Source: Ophioderma brevispina (lineage: Eukaryota; Echinodermata; Ophiuroidea; Amphilepidida; Ophiodermatidae). Taken from it: a stretch of DNA of 64,000 bases. The notes beneath the pieces are model-generated. The model saw nothing but the letters and a program-made list of their open reading frames with translations. It did no database searches and had not been told where the DNA came from. The DNA lies in contig JAMKCH010058450.1 of the NCBI GenBank assembly GCA_023653785.1, positions 1 through 64,000 on the forward strand, given 5' to 3'. Shown here one piece after another: positions 1 to 12,960 of this stretch (position 1 is its first letter; the number at the start of each line of letters is the position of its first letter). Made by a program: the position numbers and the translations under genes.

Positions 1-1919
1 GCATTACTCTGCAGATTATTCATCATTCATAATTTTTCAAAGCACAAACATGTGCAAAAGCACAGGCACTTATCATCATGCACCTCCAAAGCATATGTTA
101 CTTTAGCTATGATTTTTATACATATAAGGATTGTCATTTTTATATTTCCTCAAAAACATCACAATGGGTTCAGAACTTCCCCTTGCATCAATCTATTTGG
201 CGTGAATATGATTGAAAAATTGGGTGATCTCTGACTTTTTCCAATCTTATAACAGTCTTATCATTGCACATATCATCTACAGTCAAGTTATCTACCGCAA
301 TATATCTCCTGGCAGTAGACAACCCATGTGCCGATTCTTGAACAAAGCTCTAGATCCATACAGGCAATTCCCATGTACCATGTATAATGCATGGGGGGTT
401 CATTATTATTCCTTAGGTGTCTACAGACTGCTATAATGGTATCCTCTTCAAGTGTGCATCACTCCACTGAGGGAACACTGGTACAAACATTTATTAAGTG
501 TAGATAAACAATCAGGTACACTCTATTATGGTCGTCGTCATCGTTATGCGAACTCATATAGAGTATCTGTGACCTTTCGATGAAAGTTTTCACTACAGCA
601 GTTTTGCGGCTCTGAGTAATGTGAGCTTGCCGTGGCTCTGTTTTCCTTTGTTTTTCCCTTCTACAATTCTCACATTTAAACACTTTGTTAGAAGAATTAA
701 AGGAGCAGCATACAATTATTAAAACAAATTGTTCTGTTAAAAAATGAAAGTTTTAGGTTTAAGCCCGTTAATATTGACTAAATTGATTTCAGGACAAAAA
801 TTGAAAATACAAAATTATAAGAGGAAAGGGAAATGATTCCACATGGGTTTTCTAATCCTTTTAAAAATCTTTGAGACAACTATTTTTTTATAGCACAACA
901 GAGCTCATTTTACAAATTCATCTGTACACTAGGGTTCTCTTAGAACTTATTCAATTCCTGATGGCCTACCTAGGTGTCAGATGGTATATTTGGCAGCGGA
1001 ATCTTTTCAGAAGCACCGCTTAAGATAGGAAGCTGTTGTGAACCAACATTCGGACCAATCACAGTTTAAAAAAAATTTTTGTTTTAATATGATTTGGGAC
1101 TCACCTTGTATAAATGGATTAAAACATGTTTGATCAATAAAATATGCTTTGTATTGTATGTTTTGTGTATGTATGCATGATTTGTTGTTTCATGTTTTTA
1201 CCGCCTTTGAGATTTCTTTGCAGGTACTTCATGAATAATCCTTTTCTATTTTTTTAGGGATATTTCATTATTAATTTACAAATTAAATGATAACTTCCTT
1301 GCAACAAAGTTTCGGGGACAATTAAATACAGACTCAAACTATAATGAGGGCTCTCAAAAATCCACAGAATAAAATGACTAAGAATCTAGATTAACAAGTA
1401 TTGTCTGACTATGCCTTATTCTCAGAGGTTGTTAGCTTCAAATTTGGGGGGGGGGGGGTAAATGGAGCTGAGCCAGAACAAGTTTGCAATTTAGGGGGGT
1501 GCTACTAATCACGAAATCCGGTAATTGCAAAAGCCGGTTTTCAAACAAGTAGTGAAACCTTGGCCGGCTCCAGAAGCGAGAATCACAAAAGCTGGTAGTA
1601 AGCCTAGTAAACATAAAATGACCAAAATTGGTATAATTATTATCCAATCACATCTTCATAGGCCACTCATTTTAAACTGCTGAGTCTACATTTTTCCCTA
1701 TTATGATTGGCCAATCCAACTTGATAATAATTCCAATCAAAATAGACATTCTTTATCTATAATGCACTCAAACATGTTCGTACCCAGTCTCTGATGGATT
1801 ATTTCATTTTATATACCTCATATATAGATCCCTGTCATCTGATTGTTAAAAGTGGAGGCATAATTCAATAGCTTCTAAGGAATTGAACCAAAAATGAACT
1901 ATTCCCTGGAGAGCGGGCA
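1..1919. other. Non-coding stretch, no gene seen
   Basis: AT-rich sequence with only short chance reading frames on both strands. A run of 13 G lies at 1446-1458, next to a moderately GC-richer piece (to about 1600) that looks like an old repeat but matches nothing I recognise. No splice-bounded coding segment, RNA gene or terminal repeat could be supported. Confidence 0.6.
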
Positions 1920-3430
1920 TCTCCTTCATGAACTATGCCCGGACACCTCTTTCCCAAAATGGAGACTGCCGTACGGACTATATATCCATCCGTATTAGGA
2001 GTGTACATATTGAGTGGTGTAGAGATGAATACAGCGCGAAATCACGTACACAATTTCGTGTGTGTAGCAGACGAGCCTTTTTTGGACATTTTTGTTTCCC
2101 ATTACCAACAGTTGGAACCTAACACGTACAAACAACACGAACAAGGGCGACGAAATGGATGAATCGAGCCCACGCTTTAAGCTTGTAAAAAAAAAAACAA
2201 AAAAAAATTGACGAAGTCTTAAAAGAATTCAATAGACGCAGTGATGTGCTTAATACCAAACGGCAGGTAAAAATACACCGTGAAGATTTTCGAGGATATT
2301 TGACGCGGTGACGGCCAATCTGCAGGCGTGGAAAGGGTGCCGAATCGGAGGTCGATGAACTTGCTGGTAACTTTCTAAGCATCTTGCCGACAGAAAAATG
2401 GCACTTGTATAGCAAAAAAGTCGATGATGGCGATCCATTTTGGACTTCCAACGTATTCCTCAACACAAGGAAGTTGATTATCATAGGTCATGAAGATTTG
2501 GCTAATTCTTCACGAGTTTTCAAATGTCTAGCAACCCTGAAACGCAAGGTGAAGGGTGTTCTGTAAAGCAAAGAAATCCAGATCGCCAGAAGACATGCCT
2601 TAATTCAAGATTCATGGATTTTGAATGATCCAAAAGGTCTACAGGACAAGGGGTTCCATGGATATAATGCCTGTACCTGTTGCAATCGTGGCAGGGAGAA
2701 GTTACGAGACAAGACGCGTGAAAGCTTTGAAATTCATGAGCAAGGGAAAAATGGATACACATCTGAGAGTACCCCTACACAAGATAATCGTGGGGACGAC
2801 ACCCGAGAAAAGCCAAGGAGTATTATGATGCAAACCGGAGGTTCCCCTACGTTGCACTGTTTCGTCTTCCTGTTCTATGTGGACAACGCTTCATCCAGAA
2901 TGCCAGTGGTTTTGGCCAAAAACCGAGGCGTCGGCCTATGGCAAGTACATCCAAGTCAGGCCCGTGGTATTGTCATGGTACTTCGGGACGCATACCTCGG
3001 AGACAGATGAAATCATATCATCAAGTAGTGTACACGGTTGTCCACAATCCATGCTACGGCGACTCGCTGCACTACCTTGAAATCAAGCTGGACTTCAAAG
3101 ATCCGCGACATCATGACAGTGTTGGGACACCACGACAGAAGCAAGATAAAATACTATGCTAGGACCAGTGAGGCAAAGAAGGAAGAATGTGTCAAGCAAT
3201 AGCATCAACCATTTAATTCCGGACATCAGAAGCACCTCCTGCAGAAATTCCTTTTACATTGCTGCTAAATATTAGTGCGTACGATAAGGAACTTGCTGAC
3301 ATTGAGCTGATACTGCAAGACATAACAATTTCTGGCACTGTGACGGTGCTGGTGAACATCACACAAAAGCCGCCACATGGCAGAACAAACCAACCAATTC
3401 AACTTCCAGCACTGTGTGGTAATATCTAAA
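1920..3430 (+). pseudogene. Decayed coding-like block of unknown family
   Basis: This block is visibly GC-richer than its flanks and reads as protein in short open pieces that all lie on the plus strand but hop between frames. Pieces seen: 1935-2162; 2155-2278 (basic, after removing one A from an A run); about 2330-2563 (contains LPTEKWHLY and LNTRKLIIIG); 2572-2760 (contains a CTCC cysteine cluster); about 2822-3162 (contains YHQVVYTVVHNPCYGDSL); 3088-3185 (contains KIRDIMTVLGHHDRSKIKYY); and 3222-3429 (contains ELADIELILQDITISG). The breaks look like small indels and occasional stops. It could be a processed pseudogene, a captured viral or transposon gene, or a real gene damaged by sequencing errors. 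I do not recognise the family, so I assign no function. The common orientation and protein-like composition are what I see; a single ancestral reading frame is inference. Confidence 0.4.
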
Positions 3431-3796
3431 AAAAGTAGAAACGGCCAAAAAACTTTGTAAAATGTGTTATGTTTTCCTTGCGGACTTGTTTTCTGCATTC
3501 CAAAACAGTGTGAATACAAAGCAATTGAAGATGTTTTTCTGTCGGACTTTTAAAAATGTTGCCATGGAATTGAAGAAGTTGAACTTTTGGAATTTGTTAT
3601 GTTCGGTTTGCGGTTTAATTGTGGATTGTGTAATTGGAACACTTAGAAGTGGGAGCCTGGAGAACTATCGTAAGTTACACAAAATTGTTGTTCTTAAACC
3701 ATGGCCTACACATAGTGGCCTATGTTAAAGATATTGGCTTATAATTTTCTTTTACCAATCAGATGACAAGAAATTCATAATTCAGGATATCTAAAA

Positions 3797-3970
3797 CAAA
3801 TATTGATGACTCTTTTTAATTTTCGGGGCATGGTTGAAACTATAGGCCCTCGGTGGATCTCGAAACCATACCTATGCCCTCGGCTTCACGCCTCGGCATA
3901 GTATGGTTTTGACATCCCCTTGGGCCTATAGTTTTCAACCATGCCCCTCATAGCTAGCAGTCAATATTTG
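3797..3970. mobile_element. Hairpin (foldback) miniature element
   Basis: A core palindrome at 3825-3947 begins with GGGGCATGGTTGAAACTATA and ends with its near-perfect complement. An inner stem of about 11 bp is built around CTATGCC...CCTCGGCATAG. The flanks also pair: CAAATATTGA at the left edge matches AGTCAATATTTG at the right edge. The whole piece folds on itself and has no coding capacity, which fits a non-autonomous foldback/MITE insertion. Confidence 0.7.
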
Positions 3971-5159
3971 TATAATCTGACCCATGAATACATCAAATTG
4001 GTTTTGTTGAGTGGGATTAAATACCAAACCATGATGTGCGTTGCAGATGATTCCAACAGACAGCTGTTTATAAAGTTAATGGCAGTAGTCATTTGAACCG
4101 AGTGGAACAGTAAACTTGTATTTGTTGTGCATCTTTTATTTCTGTTTAATGCGCCATATGTAGGTGTGAAGTGCCATAATAACCCACAATACTTCCAGTA
4201 TTCATAAATTGCCCGTGTTTAATTACCCCGATCTGTCCAATGGCAGATATCATCACAGACTGGTTACACCTAACAAGTAAATTCTTGCACTTGAACGTTA
4301 CCCATGTGTCAAGCCTTAACACTTCCACCATTACTTGGCTATAGCGCATAGTGGTATGGCCGGGCATAGATTTGGTACAAAAAAATGGAAAACACTTCTA
4401 AACAAAAGCTCTGAACTTGTAAAAATCAATGTGTAAGACATTTTTGATGTGTATCCTCGCTTCCCCTATTATCGCGGCTTTGGCTATTTAGCCAATTTGG
4501 GGATTTCTATTTTCTACTTTATTCAGGTCAAGTGCCACAGGTAAAATCTCCCAGCTGTTTGAAACCATATAAAAACATATCAACAGTGACACAGTTTTGA
4601 CAACTGATTTGGATTATTTATTTGATTAACTACATCATGTAAACTCATAAACTGGCCAGGGGGCCGTGTGTAACTAACTCCCTGTTGTCAAGAACTTAAT
4701 TCCTTGCCAAATATCATCAGATATGGGTGTGCATTGTCACAGAAGTCAGTTATTAAATTATGACCAAACTAACCAACAACTCTGGGTTCTTTCAATACAC
4801 CACCTAATGAGAGCTATTCCCAGGCTACAGAAGAATCTAGTATAAGTTTACATGTTTGTTTCTCAACAACTACATTCGTGATTCCAGAGTTTGTTTAATC
4901 TTGTGGGACTGGAATCTCAAAGCAAATTGCATAGTTTTAAAAAAAATATTGCACGCTTGTTGAACACACTTACACATGATATGGGACTTTCCATTTCTTG
5001 TGGAAATAAAAATGCAAATTCTCTAAAGTAATGGGTCATTTTTTTTTCATTTTCAGCTAATAAAGGCATTAAGACTGTTTCAGATTCGACCTAGGTTTTA
5101 CTGCCAAAAGTGTAAAAAGTTATGTGCTTTAACAATGAACAAAAATGTTTTTCCTAGGT
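3971..5159. other. Non-coding stretch, no gene seen
   Basis: AT-rich sequence with no supported coding segment, RNA gene or terminal repeat. The short frame on the minus strand at 4146-4367 has no features of a protein family. Confidence 0.55.
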
Positions 5160-5600
5160 TAAAATTTTGTGTAGAATCCAAATCTGAAGTAAATGCAAAA
5201 TGTCCGGATGCGTTCCGAGATATCGCATTTTGGTGTATTGCTGCAATGCCGAGTCCCATAGACACCTATTGTATTTTGCTGAGAATTGCATCTTGCTTGA
5301 TAAAAAAAAATTTTCTCAGATTTTGCAGTTTTGACAAAATTAATACTATATTCTTGTGAGAATATCTTTTGGGCATAATCGCGATTAACTTTCAACAATG
5401 TCCCCCTTTTCGTTTTTTTTTTTTTGTGTTTTCTCGAACGCCAAATTTTAGGTGAAATTTGGATTCTGCAAATTGATAAAAAAAAAATTCTCAAAGTTTA
5501 AATACTTTAAATAAGAAATAAAGTTAATACCATAACTATGTAGGTACTTGCTTTGGGCATAATCGCTTCCCCATTTTCAAGCCTTAGCTCTTTTAGTTTT
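5160..5600. repeat. Degenerate two-copy tandem repeat
   Basis: The stretch 5294-5402 and the stretch 5473-5585 share the same order of landmarks: TTGATAAAAAAAAA, then TTCTC, then a TTAATAC.ATA piece, then TTGGGCATAATCGC. The offset is about 180 bp. The copies differ by many small changes. No coding meaning is apparent. Confidence 0.5.
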
Positions 5601-5981
5601 TTTGTAGTTCCAATTTTATTGACTCCAACCACAATATTTTTTTCACACACTGGAAATCAAGGGTAGGGGAAACATTTTTTTGTTTTTTGGAATTATTCCT
5701 ATATTTCATGAAGCAAGTTTAGGTAACAATTTGCAGCTTATTAAATTCTGCATAAACTGACAGTTAAACCTTCCTTTCCAGAGATGTGACTGTGTAAAGC
5801 AACATTTTTTTCTAAAGTGCTAGATTTTTGACTGTCATTTGTCACGGGAACTGTCAAATTTTGAATGGATCTGTGTGTGGCCAATTATAAAATAATTGGG
5901 GAGTAAAACCAATACTTTAATCCTAAGTTATCCATAACTGATATATTCACATTATAAAGGGTCATTTATGTATTTAACCGC

Positions 5982-6920
5982 CATGGAGCTAGCACACATT
6001 TGTAACACAATCTCAAGTACAAAGGTTTGAGTGTTAAATAGTTGACAGACGACAGAACCCTGAAACGTGTTCTTTGCCACATAGTGGTGCCTTAAGGAGA
6101 GGCGGGCCACTAAAACAAAGTTGTACAGGGGTCAAATTTGTAAATTGATCCAATCAGGTTTGAAAATCACACCATTTTTATGTATCTAACCGTAAGGATT
6201 CAGAAAAGTTACAGTTTTGTACTATTCAGCCTAAAGTTTCAGAGTATAGGCTAAAAACAGCAAAAAAACATCACTAAACGGGTCAATTTCAGTTGTACAG
6301 AGGGGTCCAATTTTTAAAATGGCTCCGATTTGGATAAAAAGGTGCAAACTATTGGTGGAGCTCATAATAGGATAAAATTAAGGAATAGTTTTGAGTGTCT
6401 CAACTGCTTGCTTAAGAAAGTAGGGGGGGGGGTAACCAGATCAAGCCGCCTTGATCAATGAAACGTTGACCTTCTTTGCCCCCTACACCGGAAACTAAGC
6501 ATTTAAGACAGTCAAAACTATTCCTTATTTTAATCCTATGAACTCCACCAATAATTTGCACCATTTTTTATCCAAATCGGAGCAACTTTTTAAATTTGAC
6601 CCCTGTACAACTGAAATTGACCCTTATTCATTGATTTTTGCTGTTTTTAGGCCTATAACCTCTGAACTTTAGGCTGTACTATTACAACTATTAACCTTTT
6701 CTGAATCCTTTGGTAGACACATAACCTGGTGTGCTTTTCAACACGATTTGATCAGATTTAACAAATTTTGACCCCTGTACAACTTGTTTGGCCGCCTCTC
6801 CTTAAGGCACCACTGGCGGCACTCGAATCACTTTTCAGGTTCCAGTCAGTCTGTCAACATATTTTAATCACTCAAACCGTTGTACTTGAGAGTGTTACAA
6901 ATGGTGTGCTTAGCTCCAGG
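5982..6920. mobile_element. Large foldback element with ~450-bp inverted arms
   Basis: The left arm (5982 to about 6436) and the right arm (about 6470-6920) are inverted copies separated by a loop of only about 30 bp. Paired landmarks are GTGGTGCCTTAAGGAGAGGC at 6084 against its complement at 6794-6813; GTTGTACAGGGGTCAAA on both arms; a CTCCGATTTGGATAAAAA piece; and, at the outer edges, CATGGAGCTAGCACAC against GTGTGCTTAGCTCCA. The arms differ by scattered substitutions and small indels, so the insertion is not brand new or the sequence is imperfect. There is no transposase frame. It fits a Foldback-type or very long-TIR non-autonomous DNA transposon. A local inverted duplication of ordinary DNA is the alternative. 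Confidence 0.8.
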
Positions 6921-7775
6921 GCTAATGTTGTAGAGACTGTTAAGTTATTCAAAGTTGGTAGGTGAATTTTTTTTTTTTTTAAAAAAGTTGTATTGAATTT
7001 GTATTTGATCAAATCAATTTTTTGTAGCAAAATGGGTATGATACAGGGTTTTTTGATTAAAATTCATAATCTACGAACAATTTTTCCGAGCTCGACATGG
7101 AACCTTAGAAATTAACATGGTTTTTTTTTGCTCAGAAATGAATTTTTTTCACACTTGGCACTACAACCTCAGTCAATTCTGAACCATGTCTTAACGCATT
7201 ATCTAATTATAACGCTGACAGATTGCGCCAAGATAGCGATTACCCTCCTTTTGAATCTACAAGTCCTGTTTGATGCGACATCAGCACGAAGTCATTCCAT
7301 AAACCTATAGAGAATGGGAGAAATGACTTCTGGGGAGTCCCAGTTTGACCTTGGGATTTGTCACATAAGGGCATGAGAACGACTGAGCGCAGGAGTGCGA
7401 GGATCAACGAGAAGAGGAGTAGATTAGTATTTCACGACACATCAACAACACATTCGTGTCATTTTAGTGTCAAGAAGATACTTTTTATTTCAATTCACTT
7501 ATTATCATATACACAGTTAGAGAAGAAAGCCCAGATTTAGAAGGAGGAGGAAACCAACACACAATAAATCGTAGGCCCCACTGAGTCGACTTGGACCACA
7601 GTGGGCAAATGAGGGAAGATCCACTGCGCCCTAACCCGACCCCCCTCAGGGTCACTGAGAGCAGCTCAGGTAATCAGCTGGCTAAGAAGATCCGGTGTTT
7701 GTACATTAACAAATTTCATTTTTCAGTCACCCCACCCCATCCCCCTTGATTGGGGAAAATAAAATTTCTTTTGGA
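6921..7775. other. Non-coding stretch, no gene seen
   Basis: T-rich runs near 6967 and 7118, then a GC-richer stretch at about 7310-7690 with CpG-containing words (for example GTCGACTTGGACCACAGTGG). No protein family, RNA gene or terminal repeat was recognised here. Confidence 0.45.
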
Positions 7776-8035
7776 CAGGCCCGTACCAGTATTTTTTAAG
7801 GGGAAGGCCATTTTTTTTGTCAAACGGGGACTCTTTTCCCCAAAATTGCAAAGGGGGGGGGGTGGATTTGGCAAAAGTGGACTTTTTGTACCAAAATTTG
7901 AACTTTTTTACACAAGCAATAAACCACCATTTTTGCTTCTTTTTTGCTTTTATCACTCTTTTTAGAGGGTTTCGGGGGCTTTTTGAAATTTGGGGTGTCT
8001 GCCCCTTCCCACGTCCTCCCCTGGTTATGGGCCTG
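7776..8035. mobile_element. hAT-like miniature element (CAGGCCC ends)
   Basis: The ends are CAGGCCCGTACCAG and, inverted, CAGGCCCATAACCAG. The flanking 8-mers are CTTTTGGA (7768-7775) and CTTTTGCA (8036-8043), a 7/8 match expected for a target-site duplication. Eight-base duplications with ends starting CAG are typical of the hAT superfamily. The inside is low-complexity with no transposase, so the element is non-autonomous. The related element at 42269-42527 shares the end pattern and interior words such as CAAAAGTGGA. Confidence 0.72.
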
Positions 8036-9893
8036 CTTTTGCACAAATTTCTGCTCTTTGAATTCACAATATTTACATGGTTAAATCACATGTCATTGGA
8101 TAGTGTTTGGTTGCTTTTTCTTCTTTATACCACTACATCAAGTCGTTGTGTACCCGGCTACCATATTTTCCTTATGTTTCCAGGGGCTTGCATTCATGTC
8201 AATGTATAACCTTGTACTGTTTTAAAATTAATGGCTACAAAGACTTTCATCATTTAGGCTTTCTATTAAAACAAATACCAAGCACTCATTTAGCTTTACA
8301 AACAACATTAACAATACCAGATTTACGACAACATTTCAATTTCTGGTCTCAAAGACTTTGATTTGTTATTATTTTGATCTATTCTCCTGCACTGCATGAA
8401 ATACAGTCACTTGAATTGGGTCAAGTATGTTAAGCCTCATTCAATCCCTGAGATGAATAGAAGCTTTGATCCATTAGTTGTTTCATGGCAATTTGCTTTC
8501 CACTCCATTACTTTATGAGGATTTTTAAACATATTTTCATTGCCTTTGAAGCCCCTGTTTTTATTTATTTACAGAACTACCATAATAAATTCAGAGACAT
8601 GAGTATGTGATGATATATAGGCCTAGCTTAGCTTATACACTCTTCCCTGGAATACATAATGTTAAAGGACCGTTTTTTGATTTTAGAACTTGTTTTCTTA
8701 TTATCCTTGAGAGAAAAGCTCATTCCCAAAATTTTGGTATTCTGATCTTGCCTTTTGGTGTAATGAGCAATCTTGAATCACATGTTCCATAAGCCCTGTG
8801 CTATAATTTTTTCCCATTTTGTAGATAGAAAATACAAAAATTGTGAACTGAAACTTTCTTACCGAAGAAATACAATCAAATTTAACTGTCCCGATGTAGG
8901 CACACACACAACCACACGGAACATAGGCTATGGATTCAGGACAAGCCAAGACTCACTTTGTTTGGGAGTCAGAACAAGGTGCACAATGTCCGTTTTGGTG
9001 AAATCTTTTCCTTCACACTTATACGCTATTTAATTATCTAAAGTGGGAAACCCCTCACTTTAGCTAAATTGTGACAGATTTCCCACATCCCAAATTTGAC
9101 TACTTAAGTTGGGTAAATACATAACTTTTTAACCATTTAATCACTTTTAATCACGGTTTTAACCTTAAATTTGCCCCTTTTTTTTTTAAAAAAAAAAACA
9201 ACAACGATGGACTATATAAGGCAATACCAACATTACAATAAATGACTGCTGTAGTGCTTTAGTTACATCACGTGCACTGCCTGGTTTACGGCATGCATGG
9301 TTTATTTAAACAAATGTTATTCAATAAAAGCACCTTTTTTGACAAACATTTTCAGTCAAGACGCCTGTTCTCTTGCCCCTGAAGACCGCCCAGCGATACG
9401 CAAACTATTTGCTTTGCATCCGTCCTGTTTGGCATTTTCTAGGTGAAAGCTATCCTGAATTTAAATGCATGCACATGTGTTTTCCTTTGATTTTCTTTTT
9501 ATGTGATTGAATGGATAAAAAAAGAAAAAAATTTGGTTCAAAGCCGTCCAGGCTCATCTTTGTAGAAACGGGAGGTCAATAGTACACATTCACCAATTCC
9601 TTTTTCAGTCCGGCTAGAATCTGATCTGATAACCCCTGATCATGTAATGCAGCTTTTCCGACCTCACATTGTGGAACTTCCGCAAAACATCACTAAATGA
9701 ACCTGGATTGGCACTTTGCTTTCAAAGGTAGTATAGGTATGTACAGCCCATAAGACCTCATTTTTCAGGCTGATTTTCAGTTCCATTCAAGCCTATTTCT
9801 AGTTTCCAGAGACTAACTTTCATACAAGAATCTGTTCCTTCCAATTTACTTAAATATCTCAAAAGTTGATAGAACCACTTCAAACCCTTGTTT
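8036..9893. other. Non-coding stretch, no gene seen
   Basis: AT-rich sequence with only chance reading frames. It contains an A/T run at 9178-9200. No supported gene or repeat boundary was found. Confidence 0.55.
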
Positions 9894-10015
9894 CTGATAA
9901 GAAACTAACACAAATACAACTCCAGATGCCACATTGTGTATCCCTTGAATCAATCTGATAAGAACTACACAAATACGCTTCAATATTCAAATTGTGTATT
10001 CCTTGACTCAGTTCG
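9894..10015. repeat. Two-copy tandem repeat, 61-bp unit
   Basis: CTGATAAGAA starts at 9894 and again at 9955, each followed by ACACAAATAC and, about 25 bases on, by ATTGTGTAT.CCTTGA. The copies are diverged. Confidence 0.6.
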
Positions 10016-11639
10016 ATAGCCGCTTTGTTAATTGGTTTAAAATCGGGATAGCATTTATCTCTAAAAGTGTCTTGGTACCTCCCCTGGAAATAATCCTAAA
10101 AGTTATATTCTATACCATTCGAAAAGGTGGCCAAGTTATGTAGTAGACTTGTATTATACTACCTATCCTTACCTGCAGAACATCTTCAAAGCCAGATATT
10201 CAGAATTTTTTTAGTATCTGATACTATGATAAAGGACAGTAACATACAGTAGGTTAAGCACTGTGATAAAAAAGTGCTACATCACAAACCAGCCCACAAT
10301 GCCATACTTCAAGCTCAATGGTAATGGAGTGTGACCATGTGATTGTCATCACATTATGAACTTACTTCACACTCACACCTACTCATTTTCCATCACTTAG
10401 ATCCATTTGGCTTAACTTCACTTCATCATTGAAATGACCCTCTTTTTTTATGACTATGAGCCAATAACCATTAACGTTACCCTTTAGATATTGTTCTTAT
10501 ACACAAAAGAAGTCATTTCAATACTTATGATGACAACATCTTTCTCCATGTCAAACAAATGAATTGATTTTTACTTAGTGACGTCAAATTATTTGCAAAA
10601 GTCAGGTGTATCTAATAAAGTAATTCAACGAAGTTATTTTGAAAACCCTCCCCACATCAAATCGATGGACCTAAAACCATACATTACAATGCACTAAACC
10701 ATATGTTAGGGTTTTGATTCATTTAAGTGCTACTTGGGACTAAAAATATCTATAATTCAGATAACGTGCAGCGACGATGAGACTATCAGTCGGTCGGTTC
10801 AAATCTCCTTTTCAAAGCACTGACAACCATGTTGGTTGGCTTGTTTATTAACTGATGGAATTCCTGGTGGGCGCAATGCTTGCAGGTGGTTCCAAAAAAT
10901 TGGATTCCACATCGGCTTTGTAAAAGGCTTGATTTCCCTCAGCTGGCTACATTAGAGCCAGCGTAGGTTTAAAATATATTAAAGGCCATAGAGGGTAGAA
11001 ACCAGTAGATGAAAGAGTGTGTGGAATCCAAATAGCTTGGCAGTAATGAAGGCACATTTACAGGGGGGGTGGTATTCAGAGGTGTATTTGAAGTCATTCC
11101 ACAAGGCACCAGTTTTGGAAATATTACTTCAATACGGTCATTGATCCCACAAAAATCCTATTCTTAACATCATAAAAACCTGAATTTTACCCTCATTTTA
11201 GCCCACAAGGTGCTAGTCTAGGAAATATTTTGCATGATCATGAAATGTCTTGTGGTTCGAAACGTCTTTAACACTTGATCCTAAGTATGACATTTGTTTA
11301 GGACTATAGTTAGAGGCGATGTTTCAACCTTACATTTTGATTAAGTCTTATAATCTGTCTAAAAAACATGTATTTACAAGACCGGGCCTTCTGGCCGTTT
11401 AATTGTTCTGTTTCTGATGCATTCTTTCTTTATTTCCTTCTTCTGGCAACACTTCAATTGCCTCTAGCTCAGTCATGGCTTGAACGTATTCTGACTAGAC
11501 TTGCATCAAGAACGCTGACCCGTACCATTTATGACCACATGACATGACCCTGTTTGACCTTTGACCTGGCCACAGGCGGCAAATATGTAATCTAGTGTTA
11601 CAAATTATCTTCTTTACAGCATTACGCCGATATTCAACT
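10016..11639. other. Non-coding stretch, no gene seen
   Basis: AT-rich sequence. A tRNA B-box-like word (GGTTCAAATC near 10797) occurs without a matching A box or cloverleaf, so no tRNA is called. No supported exon was found. Confidence 0.5.
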
Positions 11640-12670
11640 AAACTGGTTCAGAGAAACCACGGACACTTGACTCATGTAGGGTGGTCAGGGATAAGGAGTC
11701 AAAGGGTATTAAGGGGGTCATTTCCGGTTGAAAAGCCCAAAATTGGAAAATATTCAAAAAAACGCTGTCCTTACAAAATTACGTAACAGCGTAGAGTGAC
11801 GTCATTAGAGCACATGTTTGTTACCCCCCCAGGCATGGCTTCGGGGTGTCCCATTTTAGGATCGAATGTCATTAAGGGGTCATCTTTCCGGTCAAAAACC
11901 AAAATTTCCAAAATCATTCACAACAAATGTTATCTCAAAACCCAACATAGTACAATGACTATTTCAGATTTGCATTGATGTTTCCCTGGTGTATGCAAAG
12001 TATTTTTATTTTGGAGGTCAAGGTCATTTAAGTTCATTTCCAGTTTTTAAAGGCAAATAATTTCCAGAATTTTTTATTCCCATACCTACATAGTACATGG
12101 TTTTTTGTTTGCTAGTAAACACTGCATTTTTGTTGTATAAACAAGTTTTTTTATACCGGGATCAAAGGTCATTAAGGGGTCCAAAGGTTCAATTTTGCCA
12201 AAAAAAAAAATGCCTAAAAAATAAGACCAAATGGATTATATCTCAGCCTATATAGAGGACAGATAAAGCCCCGGTTACTACAGGGATCTGAACAGTACAG
12301 TAAGAAGAGGTCAATGAAAGTCTCGACCCCAAAGGTCAAAAGTTCGGTTCAAAGGTTAAAATTTACAAACAAGCTCCGATTGAACTGGAATTTGACAGGA
12401 ATAATCCTCGTGATATCGTAATACAGAACAATATTAGGTTAACCCTAATCGTGACCAGGGGTCACGTTATAGAGGTGCAAAGGTCAATTCCCCGACATGC
12501 TTGGATTTAGTTGAAACTCAAAAATACTTTTAAAAAAAAAAAAAAAAATAACAAGTTAAAAATACATTTAATGACATTTGTGGACATAGTGGTGAAGTTA
12601 CAGGGGTTCAAAAGTCAAGTCACTAAAGGGGTCATTAAGGGGATCCCCATCCATTCCAATCGGCCCGTAT
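11640..12670. repeat. Degenerate tandem repeat rich in GGTCATTAAGGGGTC
   Basis: Variants of 'GGTCA-TTAAGGGGTCAT-TTCCGGT-CAAAA-CC' recur near 11700, 11866, 12010, 12166, 12335, 12475 and 12620, so the spacing is roughly 130-170 bp. The copies are strongly diverged and interrupted by A runs. The AGGTCA-type half sites resemble nuclear-receptor elements but appear to be simply part of the repeat consensus. The short plus-strand frames inside it are by-products. Confidence 0.55.
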
Positions 12671-12830
12671 GTAAATTAGATCGTCCCCAGGTTAGTGTAT
12701 CTGATTTGTATTTTTGACTAAGCCTTTTGTAAGGTGAATGTCTAATAAAACATTACTATGTTGCCAATTGTGGGGATTGATTCAAAACACCCTTTGGGTG
12801 GATATTTGAATACACAATGATCTGCCAATA

Positions 12831-12960
12831 TTGAATACTGACTGTTATACACATAACAATTATGGTACAGGTTAAAATTCAAAGATTCTACCGTATTGAA
12901 TATGACTGCATAGACACGTTACACAATGCTGTACAGGTTAAAAATTCAGAGATTCTATAC
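12831..12960. repeat. Two-copy tandem repeat, 65-bp unit
   Basis: TTGAATACTGACTG at 12831 and TTGAATATGACTG at 12896 each lead into a variant of GTACAGGTTAAAATTCA and then AGATTCTA. The copies are clearly related but diverged. Confidence 0.6.

Noticed and set aside
7723..8209. 114- and 130-codon frames on both strands
   Set aside because: They lie inside the hAT-like miniature element and its flank and are low-complexity.
10780..10815. tRNA B-box-like word GGTTCAAATC
   Set aside because: No A box, acceptor stem or cloverleaf could be built around it; the same applies to similar words near 28697 and 32980.
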